Origin: RHKX01 sp964497825
GTDB taxonomy: Bacteria; Actinomycetota; Thermoleophilia; Solirubrobacterales; 70-9
Direction: 5' to 3'
Length of the DNA stretch: 18,216 bases
Assembly (NCBI GenBank): GCA_964497825.1
Contig: CAZCFA010000058.1
Coordinates: 1 to 18,216, forward strand
This document shows positions 6,688-15,133 of the stretch, piece by piece. The first letter of the stretch is position 1, and each line of letters begins with the position of its first letter. The translations under genes were made by a program, and so were the position numbers. The notes under the pieces are model-generated. The model searched no databases, had not been told where the DNA came from, and saw nothing but the letters and a program-made list of their open reading frames with translations.

Positions 6688-9615
6688 ATGGGCTCGCGCC
6701 GCCTCAACATCTCGATCATCGTCGTCGTGCTGGCGCTGCTGGCCGGCTCGCTGTGGGCGATCTTCACCAAGCCGGTCAAGCTCGGGCTCGACCTCAGCGG
6801 CGGCACCCAGCTCGTCTACCAGGCGCAGCCCAACGCCCAGAACCCGCAGATCGACGAGTCCGACATCAACCGCTCGATCGAGATCATCCGCGACCGCGTC
6901 GACGCCTTCGGGGTCTCCGAGCCGGAGATCTCCCAGGTCGGCCAGGACGGGATCCAGGTCGGGCTTCCGGACGTCCAGGACGCGCAGCGCGCGATCGACC
7001 AGATCGGCGAGACCGCGCGGCTGTACTTCTACGACCTCGAGCCCAACGTCGTGCCGGTGCCGAGCAGCGGCCTGACGCTCGGCGACGTCACGCCCGAGAC
7101 CCTCGACGCGCAGGCGCAGAGCCAGTACAAGGCGGTCAAGCTCGCGTCGAAGCAGAAGCCGGCGCCGTGCGGCGCCGACCAGCTCTGCGCCTCGCCGGGC
7201 AAGTCCTACTACCTGTTCGACAGGGACGGCCACGGCTACGTCGCCGGGCCCGAGCAGAGCGAGCGCGACCTGCTCAGCCTCGATCAGTCGAAGGCGGTTC
7301 CCAAGGACCAGCGCGAGGTCCTCGTCGTGCCCGAGGGCTACATCGTCGTCGAGGACCAGCCGCTGACCGACAGCCAGGGCAACGTGATCGAGAGCGCGCC
7401 GGAGAAGTACTTCGTGCTCCGCGACCGGCCCTCGCTGAGCGGCGACGACATCAAGAACCCGGAGCAGAACTTCGATCCCAACAACCAGCCCAACGTCACC
7501 TTCGAGTTCACCGACAAGGGCCGCCAGGCGTTCCAGCAGATCACCCGCGACATCGCCCAGCGCGGGATCGAGGCCGGCACCGGCCAGCCCTACGCGTTCG
7601 CGATCGTCCTCGACGGCAAGATCGTCTCGCGCCCGATCATCGACTACAACGAGAACCCGGACGGGATCGACGGCCGCACCGGCGCCCAGATCTCGGGCAG
7701 CTTCACGGTCCAGGAGGCCCAGGACCTGGCCGAGTTCCTGAAGATCGGCGCGCTGCCGGTCGACCTGAAGCTGATCAGCCAGAGCACCGTGACCGCGACG
7801 CTCGGCCAGCAGGCGCTCGACGAGGGGCTGAAGGCGGGGATCGCCGGCCTGATCCTGGTCGCGCTGTTCCTGCTCGCCTACTACCGCTTCCTCGGCCTGA
7901 TCGCGGTCCTCGGGCTCGCCGTCTACGCGGTCTTCTTCTTCGCGCTGATGAAGCTGATCCCGATCACGCTGACGCTGCCGGGGATGGCGGGCCTGGTGCT
8001 GACGATCGGCGTCGCCTCCGACGCCAACGTCGTCATCTTCGAGCGAATAAAGGAGGAGGCCCGCAAGGGCCACTCGATGATCTCGGCGATCACGACCGGC
8101 TACCGGCGCGGGATCGCGACGATCATCGACGCGAACGTGATCACGCTGCTGACCGCGTTCATCCTCTTCGGGCTCGCGACGGCGGGGGTCAAGGGGTTCG
8201 CGTTCCTGCTCGGCGTCGGCACGATCGTCTCGCTGTTCACCGCCGTCGTCTTCACGCGGGCGGTGCTCGGCGTGCTCGGGCGGACGCGGCTGCTGCGCTC
8301 GCCGAAGCTGATCGGCTCGGGGATCGACGACCGCGTCCGCTGGCACTTCGACTTCGCCGGCAGCAGCCGCTGGTTCTTCGCGATCTCCGGCGTGATCCTG
8401 CTGGTCAGCGCCTTCTCGTTCGCGACCAAGCAGCTCAACTTCGGGATCGACTTCGAGTCGGGGGCGAAGATCGACGTCGCGCTCGGCCCCGACGCGACCG
8501 TCGACAGCGTCCGCAACTCGCTCGGCGAGGCCGGCGTCGACGACCCCGACGCGCTCAAGATCCAGCAGGTCGAGAACCCCGATTTCGGCACCAACGTCTT
8601 CCAGATCCAGGGCAAGATCAACCCCGACGACGCCTCCTCCGGCGGCGGCAACATCGCCGACGTCCAGAATCAGCTCGGCAGCGACTTCGGCTACCAGAAG
8701 AGCGCCCAGGACAGCTTCCAGAGCACGACCGTCGGCCCGACCTTCGGCGAGCAGGTCGCCCGCAGCGCCGCCTACGCGATCATCTTCTCGCTGCTGCTGA
8801 TCGCCGCCTACGTTGCGTTCCGGTTCGAGGCGAAGTACGCGGTGCCGGTGATGATCGCCGTCGTCCACGACGTGCTGATCACCGCCGGCGTCTACTCGCT
8901 GGTCGGCAGGGAGGTCTCGAGCGCGACGATCGCCGCCTTCCTGACGATCCTCGGATACTCGCTCTACGACACCGTGATCGTCTTCGACCGCGTGCGCGAG
9001 AACGTGCCGCGGCTGCCGCGGGCGACGTTCGCGCAGATCGCCAACCGCTCGCTCAGCGAGGTGCTGACCCGGTCGCTGATCACCGGCCTGTCGACGGTGT
9101 TCCTGATCAGCGTGATCCTCGTCTTCGGCGGCGAGACGCTGCGCGACTTCGCCTTCGCGATGATGGTCGGCGTCCTCTCCGGAACCTACTCGTCGATCCT
9201 GATCGCGACGCCGATCCTGATCCACTGGAAGGAGCGCGAGCCCGCCTACCGCGCCCGCGCCCTGCAGCTCGAGGAGACGATGGGCTACGTGCCGGCGTTC
9301 CCCGAGGACAACGAGGTCGCGCGGGTCGATGCCGACGGCGACGGTGGCGACGGTGCTGACGGCAGCGCCGACGGCCGCCGCAAGTCGCGTCGGCAGCGGC
9401 GGCGCGAGGCACGGCCGGCGACGGAGGATGTGCAGGCGGCGAGCGCGGCGGCCGAGCGCGAGCCGGCGACGGAGCCCGACGAGCAGGCGCCGGCCGATGC
9501 CGACGGCGACGGCGCCGAGCCGGAGCCGGTCGCGGCGGCGGCGAGCGAGCGCGAGCGCCGGCTGGCGGCGCGCCGGCAGCGGCAGGCGAAGCGCAAGCAC
9601 GGGAGGCCGCGCTGA
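6688..9615 (+). CDS. secDF: Fused protein translocase subunit SecDF
   Basis: Membrane protein using the proton gradient to help SecYEG export proteins; 975 aa in one frame. The SecD half has TM1 (about 9-26), then LGLDLSGGTQLVYQ, a large extracytoplasmic P1 region (about 45-375) and a TM block including GVASDANVVIFERIKEE, whose Asp is the proton-relay residue. The SecF half begins near 547 (DDRVRWHFDF), has its own TM, GIDFESGAKI, and the block YSLYDTVIVFDRVREN. About 118 residues from about 858 form a charged cytoplasmic tail rich in Asp/Glu, then Arg/Lys. The P1 region has an insertion with C161 and C167 that could form a disulfide outside the membrane. The fusion is known from Bacillus and others; many actinobacteria have separate genes. 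The ATG follows the zinc-ribbon stop by 17 nt. Confidence 0.95.
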   Translation: MGSRRLNISIIVVVLALLAGSLWAIFTKPVKLGLDLSGGTQLVYQAQPNAQNPQIDESDINRSIEIIRDRVDAFGVSEPEISQVGQDGIQVGLPDVQDAQRAIDQIGETARLYFYDLEPNVVPVPSSGLTLGDVTPETLDAQAQSQYKAVKLASKQKPAPCGADQLCASPGKSYYLFDRDGHGYVAGPEQSERDLLSLDQSKAVPKDQREVLVVPEGYIVVEDQPLTDSQGNVIESAPEKYFVLRDRPSLSGDDIKNPEQNFDPNNQPNVTFEFTDKGRQAFQQITRDIAQRGIEAGTGQPYAFAIVLDGKIVSRPIIDYNENPDGIDGRTGAQISGSFTVQEAQDLAEFLKIGALPVDLKLISQSTVTATLGQQALDEGLKAGIAGLILVALFLLAYYRFLGLIAVLGLAVYAVFFFALMKLIPITLTLPGMAGLVLTIGVASDANVVIFERIKEEARKGHSMISAITTGYRRGIATIIDANVITLLTAFILFGLATAGVKGFAFLLGVGTIVSLFTAVVFTRAVLGVLGRTRLLRSPKLIGSGIDDRVRWHFDFAGSSRWFFAISGVILLVSAFSFATKQLNFGIDFESGAKIDVALGPDATVDSVRNSLGEAGVDDPDALKIQQVENPDFGTNVFQIQGKINPDDASSGGGNIADVQNQLGSDFGYQKSAQDSFQSTTVGPTFGEQVARSAAYAIIFSLLLIAAYVAFRFEAKYAVPVMIAVVHDVLITAGVYSLVGREVSSATIAAFLTILGYSLYDTVIVFDRVRENVPRLPRATFAQIANRSLSEVLTRSLITGLSTVFLISVILVFGGETLRDFAFAMMVGVLSGTYSSILIATPILIHWKEREPAYRARALQLEETMGYVPAFPEDNEVARVDADGDGGDGADGSADGRRKSRRQRRREARPATEDVQAASAAAEREPATEPDEQAPADADGDGAEPEPVAAAASERERRLAARRQRQAKRKHGRPR

Positions 9616-9887
9616 TGGCGATCCTCGTCTGGTTCTGCCTCGGCATCGCCGTCTGGCACTTCAGCATCTTCGTCCCCGATCGCTTCCGCTGGGGGATCAT
9701 CGGCGCGCTGCTCGGCGCCACCGGCGGCGCCGTCCTGACCGGCCTGCTGTTCCAGCTCGCCACCGGCGACGGCCTCGGCACGACCGGCGTCGCCACCGTC
9801 CTCGCCGCGCTGCCGGGCTGCCTGCTGGGGATGGCGGCGATGTACGGGCTCGGCATTCGCGACGAGCGCGAGCTGGCGCAGGGCTGA
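9615..9887 (+). CDS. Small membrane protein of unknown function, coupled to secDF
   Basis: A 90-aa hydrophobic protein with about three membrane segments: residues 2-19, about 26-48 (glycine/alanine-rich, GIIGALLGATGGAVLTGLLF) and about 57-78, ending in a charged tail IRDERELAQG. The glycine-rich helix pair vaguely recalls the YeaQ/GlsB transglycosylase-associated family, but I cannot assign it. Its ATG overlaps the secDF TGA by one base (TGATG), so it is almost certainly made with SecDF and could be a partner of the translocase. It is not YajC, which has one membrane segment and a soluble tail. The codon use (strong GC3) matches its neighbours, supporting a real gene. Confidence 0.7.
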   Translation: MAILVWFCLGIAVWHFSIFVPDRFRWGIIGALLGATGGAVLTGLLFQLATGDGLGTTGVATVLAALPGCLLGMAAMYGLGIRDERELAQG

Positions 9888-9957
9888 GCCCACGAACAAG
9901 CCCCTGGTTGCGGGGTGCGGCGCCGGTTCCATCCCCGGCCGTTGCAACAGTCAGCCG

Positions 9958-12495
9958 ATGAGCGGCACCGCGGCGCGACCCTTCATCGCCGACCCCTACG
10001 ACTACGGCGCCGCGCGCGGCCTCGTCGACGGCCTCGATCTCGCCGAGCCGGTCGCGATCGCGCTGGTCCGGCGCGGCCACGACACGGTCGAGTCGGCGCG
10101 CGAGTTCCTCGCCGCCGCCGAGAGCCACGACCCGAGCCGCTTCGCCGGGATCGACGACGCGGTCACCGCGATCGGCGCCGCGATCGGCGCCGGCGACCGG
10201 ATCACCGTGCACGGCGACTACGACGTCGACGGGATCTGCGCGACGACGATCCTCGTCGCGGCGCTGCGCCGCGCCGGCGCCGAGTGCGACTGGATCATCC
10301 CCGACCGGCTCGGCGACGGCTACGGGCTCAGCGACGCGACCGTGGACGAGCTCGGGCGGCGCCGGACCGGGCTGCTGATCACCGCCGACTGCGGGATCGG
10401 GTCGGCGGCGCAGGTCGAGGCGGCGCGGGCGGCCGGGATCGCCGTCGTCGTCACCGACCACCACGAGCCCGGCGAGCGGCTCCCCGACTGCCCGATCGTG
10501 CACCCGGTCGTCTGCGGCTATCCGTTCGCCGGGCTCTGCGGCGCCGCGGTCGCGGGCAAGCTGGTCGCCGCGCTGGAGCGCGAGCTCGGCGCCGGCGAGG
10601 GCGACCCGGCCGGCCCCGACCTCGACCTGGTGGCGCTGGCGACGATCGCCGACCTGGTGCCGCTGGTCGGCGAGAACCGTTCGCTGGCGCGGCGCGGCCT
10701 CGCCGAGCTGCGGCGCGCGCGGCGGCCCGGGGTCCGCGCCCTGATCGCCGCCGCCGGGATCACCGCCGAGCACCTCGACGAGGGCGACATCGCCTTCCGG
10801 CTGGCGCCGCGCCTGAACGCCGCCGGGCGCCTGTACCGGGCCGACGCCGGCGTCGAGCTGATGCTGACCGATGACCGCGAGCGCGCCGCGGCGATCGCCG
10901 CCGAGCTCGACGCCGCCAACCACGAGCGGCGCGCGACCGAGCGCCAGGTCCGCGACCAGGCGGAGGCGGCCCTGCGGGCGCTTCCCGAAGAGCAGCGCAG
11001 CGCGCCGGCGCTCGTCGTCGCCGGCAGCGGCTGGCATCCGGGCGTGGTCGGGATCGTCGCCGCGCGGATCGTCGAGCGGCACCGACGGCCGGCGATCGTG
11101 CTCGCGATCGACGAGCGCGGGCGGGCGCGCGGCTCCGGCCGCTCGGTCCCCGGCTTCGACCTGCTCGCGGCGCTCGACGCCTGCGCCGACCACCTCGACC
11201 GCTACGGCGGCCACCGGGCGGCGGCCGGCCTCGAGCTCGAAGCGAGCGCGATCGACGGCTTCCGGACGGCGCTGGCGGCGCACGCCCGCGCCGTCGTTCC
11301 CGCCGAGGGGCTGAGCGATCCGGAGCGGATCGACGCCGTCGTCGGCGCCGAGGCGCTCGATCTCGGCGTCGCCGAGCAGCTCGAGGCGCTGCGGCCGTTC
11401 GGCCGCGGCAACCCCGAGGTCAGCCTGCTCGTCCCGGGCGCCCGGGTCGGCGACGTGCGGGCGATCGGCCGCGAGGGGCGGCACGCCCGCTTCAACCTGA
11501 TCAGCGGCGGCCTCTCGGCCCGGGCGGTCGCCTTCAACTCCAACGGCGTGCTCGAGCGCGCCGTCCGCGCCCCGCACGACCTCGCGGTGCGGCTCGAGGT
11601 CAACCACTGGAACGGCGCCGTCGAGCCCCGCGCGGTGCTGGCGGGCGCCCGCTCGCGGCCCTCCGGCGACGGCGACGGGCACCGCTGCGCGGCCGCCGGC
11701 GACGGCTGGTGGCAGCGCTTCGAGCGCGAGCTCGGCCGCGACCTCGACCAGCCGGCCCCGGCCGCGGACGCCGCCGGCGCGCGACGCCCGCTCGACGCCC
11801 GGCCCGGCTCGGTCGTCGCCCGGATCGCGGAGCTGCTCTCGAGCGGCGCCCGCGTGCTCGTCGTCGCGGCCGACGGCGGCCGTCGCGCCGCGCTCGCCGC
11901 GGCGGTCGATCTCGGCGCCGGCGCCGGCTCCGCGATCGCCTGCCTGCGCTGCCCGCCGGAGGAGCTGGCGGCCCGCGCCGCCGACCCCGACTGCTCGCTG
12001 CTGCTCAGCGACTGGGTCGCGCTCACCGCGGCGCCACAGGCGGCGGCGGGCTTCGCGCAGCTCGTCGCGGTCGATCCGCCGCCGACCGCGGCCGCCGCGG
12101 CGATCGCCCGCGCCGGCGAGGGCTTCCTGCACGAGGCGTGGGCCTCCGGCGACGACCTCGCCGAGCGCTGCTGGGATGCGGAGTGGTCGCTGCGGGCGCC
12201 GCTGGCCGAGATCTACCGGGCGCTGAGCGCCGCCGGGCCGGTCGAGGGCGAGGCGCTGCGCGCGATCCTCGCCGGGCCGGGCCGGTTCGCGCGGACGCCG
12301 GAGGCCGCCGCCCGCTGCGCCCGCGTCCTGATCGAGATCGGCGTCGCCGAGTCGGCCGGGAGCGGCTGCGCCCGCTCGGTCGGGGTCGTATCCTCGGAGC
12401 GGACCGAGCTCGAGCGGTCGGGCGCCTGGCGCGCCTTCGAGACGACCCACGAGGAGGGACGCAGATTCCTGCAGAGCCGAAGAGCGGAGCGCTGA
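9958..12495 (+). CDS. recJ: Single-stranded-DNA 5'-3' exonuclease RecJ
   Basis: DHH-family nuclease acting in RecF-pathway recombination and repair; 845 aa, longer than E. coli RecJ (577) and nearer the long Bacillus/Deinococcus forms. Catalytic motifs in order: HGDYDVDG (85-92), TADCGI (142-147), TDHHEPG (166-172), ATIADLVPL (about 229), RLNAAGR; then the DHHA1 domain with GSGWHPGVVGIVA (about 357), GRSVPGFDLL and YGGHRAAAG (about 415), and an OB-fold region (about 470-565). The C-terminal 280 residues resemble a degenerate helicase-like or Rossmann domain plus a winged helix, as in RecJ C-terminal domains of long homologues; no Walker A is visible. The ATG start lies 6 nt after AACAGT, a weak -10 candidate. 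The stop overlaps an in-frame CTG of the rel frame. Confidence 0.95.
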   Translation: MSGTAARPFIADPYDYGAARGLVDGLDLAEPVAIALVRRGHDTVESAREFLAAAESHDPSRFAGIDDAVTAIGAAIGAGDRITVHGDYDVDGICATTILVAALRRAGAECDWIIPDRLGDGYGLSDATVDELGRRRTGLLITADCGIGSAAQVEAARAAGIAVVVTDHHEPGERLPDCPIVHPVVCGYPFAGLCGAAVAGKLVAALERELGAGEGDPAGPDLDLVALATIADLVPLVGENRSLARRGLAELRRARRPGVRALIAAAGITAEHLDEGDIAFRLAPRLNAAGRLYRADAGVELMLTDDRERAAAIAAELDAANHERRATERQVRDQAEAALRALPEEQRSAPALVVAGSGWHPGVVGIVAARIVERHRRPAIVLAIDERGRARGSGRSVPGFDLLAALDACADHLDRYGGHRAAAGLELEASAIDGFRTALAAHARAVVPAEGLSDPERIDAVVGAEALDLGVAEQLEALRPFGRGNPEVSLLVPGARVGDVRAIGREGRHARFNLISGGLSARAVAFNSNGVLERAVRAPHDLAVRLEVNHWNGAVEPRAVLAGARSRPSGDGDGHRCAAAGDGWWQRFERELGRDLDQPAPAADAAGARRPLDARPGSVVARIAELLSSGARVLVVAADGGRRAALAAAVDLGAGAGSAIACLRCPPEELAARAADPDCSLLLSDWVALTAAPQAAAGFAQLVAVDPPPTAAAAAIARAGEGFLHEAWASGDDLAERCWDAEWSLRAPLAEIYRALSAAGPVEGEALRAILAGPGRFARTPEAAARCARVLIEIGVAESAGSGCARSVGVVSSERTELERSGAWRAFETTHEEGRRFLQSRRAER
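12452..12467 (+). promoter_or_regulatory. Perfect Shine-Dalgarno AGGAGG 7 nt before an in-frame ATT (possible AUU start of rel)
   Basis: AGGAGG at 12452-12457, embedded in GAGGAGGGA inside the recJ 3' end, is followed after 7 nt by ATT (12465-12467), which is in frame with rel. It is the best ribosome site near the rel start. The frame between 12492 and 12542 already shows coding-like G/C third positions (16 of 17 codons), so translation probably begins upstream of the first standard start, GTG 12543. Confidence 0.45.
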
Positions 12496-12542
12496 GCAGC
12501 GGCGGCGAGGGCACCGGCAACGGCGCCGCGGCCAAGCCTGCC

Positions 12543-14843
12543 GTGATCGAGCGGACCGGGCGGGTCGGGGTCGGCGGCGGGGCCTCGAACCGGCCCGCGC
12601 CGATCGACGAGATCACCCGCGGCCTGAGCGAGCGCGAGCGCGAGCTGCTCGGCGACCTGCTGGCGGTGATCGCCGAGCACGACCCCGGCGACGGCTCGAT
12701 CGTCGACCGCGAGCGGGTCGAGCGCGCGTTCGCGTTCGCCTGCGAGCGCCACGCCGACCAGCGCCGCCGCTCCGGCGAGGAGTTCATCAGCCATCCGGTC
12801 GAGGTGGCGAAGATCTGCGCCGGGCTGCGGCTCGACACCGAGACGCTGTGCGCGGCGCTGCTGCACGACACCGTCGAGGACACCAGCGCCAGCCTCGAGG
12901 ACGTCGCCGAGCGCTTCGGCGAGCCGGTCGCCCACCTCGTCGACGGGGTGACGAAGCTGACCGGGATCACGTTCGAGAGCCACGACGAGAACCAGGCCGA
13001 GAACTACCGCAAGATGATGGTCGCGATGGCCGCAGACGTGCGGGTCATCCTGATCAAGCTCGCCGACCGGCTGCACAACATGCGCACGCTCGGCGCGATG
13101 CCGAAGCAGAAGCAGGTGGCGAAGTCGCGCGAGACGCTCGAGATCTACGCGCCGCTCGCGCACCGGCTCGGGATCCACGCGATCAAGTGGGAGCTCGAGG
13201 ACCTCGCCTTCGGCGTCCTGCACCCGCGCAAGTACGACGAGATCAAGAAGCTGGTCAACCAGCAGCTCGTCGAGCGCGAGCGCTACGTCGCCGACGCCGG
13301 CGAGTTCCTCGACCGCGAGCTCGCCAAGGTCGGGATCGAGGCCGAGATCTCGGGCCGCGCCAAGCACTTCTACTCGATCTACACGAAGATGACCAAGAAG
13401 GGGCGCGAGTTCAACGAGATCTACGACCTGACCGCGATGCGGGTGATCGTCGATTCGGTCAAGGACTGCTACGGGGCGGTCGGCGTCGTCCACACGCTGT
13501 GGAAGCCGCTGCCGGGACGGTTCAAGGACTTCATCGCGACCCCGAAGCTGAACCTGTACCAGACGCTGCACACGACGGTGATCGGCCCGATGGGCCAGCC
13601 GCTCGAGATCCAGATCCGGACGCGGGAGATGCACGAGCTCGCCGAGTACGGGATCGCTGCCCACGTCGTCTACAAGGAGAGCGGCGGCAAGCCGGGCCGC
13701 GACGTCGAGCGCGACAAGATGACCTGGCTGCGGCACCTGCTCGACGAGGAGGGGGACTCCGACGCCGAGGACTTCCTCGAGGCGCTCAAGGTCGACCTGT
13801 TCGAGGACGAGGTGTTCGTGTTCACGCCCCGGGGCGAGATCAAGAACCTCTCGGCCGGCTCGACCCCGCTCGACTTCGCCTACGCCGTCCACACCGACGT
13901 CGGCCACCGCTGCGTCGGCGCCAAGGTCAACGGCAAGATCGTGCCGCTGCACTACGTGCTGCGCAGCGGCGACATCGTCGAGATCCTCACCGGCAAGCGC
14001 GAGCGCGGTCCCTCGCGCGACTGGCTCGGCCTCGTGCGGACCTCGCGCGCGCGCAACAAGATCCGCGCCTTCCTCAAGCGCGAGCGCCGCGAGGACGCCG
14101 AGCGCGCCGGCCGCGAGGACCTCTCCGAGGCGCTGCGCCGGCGCGGCCTGCCGCCGACCAAGGTGGCGGGCTCGCCGCTGCTCGTCGACGTGATCCGCGA
14201 GGCCGGCTTCCGCAAGGCCGACGACTTCTACATCGCGATCGGCCAGGGCAAGATCAGCACCAAGACGGTCGCCAACAAGGTCTTCCAGCGGCTCAAGCAG
14301 GGCGAGGCCGTCGCCGGCGACGAGAACGAGTCGCAGCTCGCCGGCGTGCTCGAGGGCCGCGACGAGCGCCAGCGCCGCACCCAGGAGGCGACCGACTTCG
14401 GGATCAGCGTCGAGGGCGTCGAGGGCGTGATGATCCGGCTCGCCAAGTGCTGCCGCCCGGTGCCCGGCGACGACATCGTCGGCTACGTCTCGCTCGGCCG
14501 CGGCATCACCGTGCACCGCGAGGACTGCAAGAACGTGGTCGCGCTGATGAAGTCGCCGGAGCGCTTCACCCCGGTCTCCTGGGACGGCGACAACCGCACC
14601 TCCTACCGGGTCGAGATCGCGGTCGATGCCTATGACCGGACCCGCCTGCTCGAAGACCTCTCGCGGACGATCTCCGAAGCGGGCGTGAACATCCTCGAGG
14701 CCCGCTGCTCGACCAAGCACCCGATGGTGCACAACAGCTTCGTCGTCGAGGTCGGCGACACGACCCAGATCAAGGCCTGCATCGGCCGCCTGCGCCAGAT
14801 CGAGGCCGTCTTCGACGCCTACCGGGTCACCCCGGGCGGCTGA
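12543..14843 (+). CDS. rel: Bifunctional (p)ppGpp synthetase/hydrolase, long RSH type (Rel)
   Basis: Makes and degrades (p)ppGpp in the stringent response, with the ribosome as sensor. From GTG 12543 (766 aa): HD hydrolase domain with HD at 108-109 and ED at 112-113 (ALLHDTVEDT); synthetase domain about 271-385 with RFKD (326-329), the RxKD form typical of bifunctional enzymes rather than synthetase-only RelA; TGS domain about 420-483 (EVFVFTPRGEIKNL); zinc-finger region with CC 636-637 and C662 (HREDC); ACT domain from about 687. Both active centres look intact. The start is uncertain: GTG 12543 is the first standard start but lacks a ribosome site, while ATT 12465 (792 aa) has a perfect one and CTG 12492 overlaps the recJ stop. 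Coupling to recJ is likely. Confidence 0.95.
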   Translation: MIERTGRVGVGGGASNRPAPIDEITRGLSERERELLGDLLAVIAEHDPGDGSIVDRERVERAFAFACERHADQRRRSGEEFISHPVEVAKICAGLRLDTETLCAALLHDTVEDTSASLEDVAERFGEPVAHLVDGVTKLTGITFESHDENQAENYRKMMVAMAADVRVILIKLADRLHNMRTLGAMPKQKQVAKSRETLEIYAPLAHRLGIHAIKWELEDLAFGVLHPRKYDEIKKLVNQQLVERERYVADAGEFLDRELAKVGIEAEISGRAKHFYSIYTKMTKKGREFNEIYDLTAMRVIVDSVKDCYGAVGVVHTLWKPLPGRFKDFIATPKLNLYQTLHTTVIGPMGQPLEIQIRTREMHELAEYGIAAHVVYKESGGKPGRDVERDKMTWLRHLLDEEGDSDAEDFLEALKVDLFEDEVFVFTPRGEIKNLSAGSTPLDFAYAVHTDVGHRCVGAKVNGKIVPLHYVLRSGDIVEILTGKRERGPSRDWLGLVRTSRARNKIRAFLKRERREDAERAGREDLSEALRRRGLPPTKVAGSPLLVDVIREAGFRKADDFYIAIGQGKISTKTVANKVFQRLKQGEAVAGDENESQLAGVLEGRDERQRRTQEATDFGISVEGVEGVMIRLAKCCRPVPGDDIVGYVSLGRGITVHREDCKNVVALMKSPERFTPVSWDGDNRTSYRVEIAVDAYDRTRLLEDLSRTISEAGVNILEARCSTKHPMVHNSFVVEVGDTTQIKACIGRLRQIEAVFDAYRVTPGG

Positions 14844-14844
14844 C

Positions 14845-14864
14845 GCGGCGCCCCCGCGCGCCGC
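14845..14864 (+). terminator. GC hairpin just after rel
   Basis: GCGGCGC (14845-14851) pairs with GCGCCGC (14858-14864) around a 6-nt loop, beginning one base after the rel stop. No U-tract follows. It is a plausible end of the recJ-rel transcript in a GC-rich genome. Confidence 0.4.
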
Positions 14865-14870
14865 ACCCCC

Positions 14871-14948
14871 CACGGATCGGCGTCCACCCGGGCCGGGCGC
14901 GGATCGGCGCCGCCCGCGCGGACCGGCGCGACGGCGCGGACCGGCGCG
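14871..14948. repeat. Degenerate short repeats GCGCGGAYCGGCGC downstream of rel
   Basis: GCGCGGACCGGCGCG occurs exactly twice (14916-14930 and 14934-14948, an 18-bp tandem step). It is preceded by GCGCGGATCGGCGC (14897-14910) and a weaker CACGGATCGGCGTC (14871-14884). GATCGG recurs further right (near 14988 and 15081). The 290-bp spacer 14844-15133 shows no gene otherwise. It could be a decayed tandem array or simple low complexity. Confidence 0.55.
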
Positions 14949-15133
14949 CCGATGCCCGCGCCATCCCGCGCCCGTCCTCGCACGGTGATCGGTGCACCCC
15001 ACGGGCGCACGATCCAGCGTCCGACACGCGCGCCGACCAACACCCCCCTTTGCGCGCTAACCGGCACGCTCTCGCGCCCGGATCGGCACATTCGCGTCTA
15101 GATCCGCGATCCCGGCGACGCGAGGTTCCCCGC

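Noticed and set aside
6625..9600. 991-aa open frame antisense to secDF
   Set aside because: Composition is a shadow of GC-rich codons (Arg/Asp/Leu/Val-rich, no domains); the plus-strand frame encodes clear SecDF.
9615..9887. YajC
   Set aside because: YajC has one N-terminal membrane helix and a soluble tail; this protein has about three helices and no similarity.
9697..12450. 917-aa minus-strand frame opposite recJ
   Set aside because: No conserved motifs; RecJ motifs on the plus strand explain the codon structure.
14871..14948. CRISPR array
   Set aside because: Units are 14-15 bp, variable, and separated by 3-12 bp with no spacers; no cas genes.
12213..15002. 929-aa minus-strand frame opposite rel
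   Set aside because: Shadow frame; Rel domains are unambiguous on the other strand.
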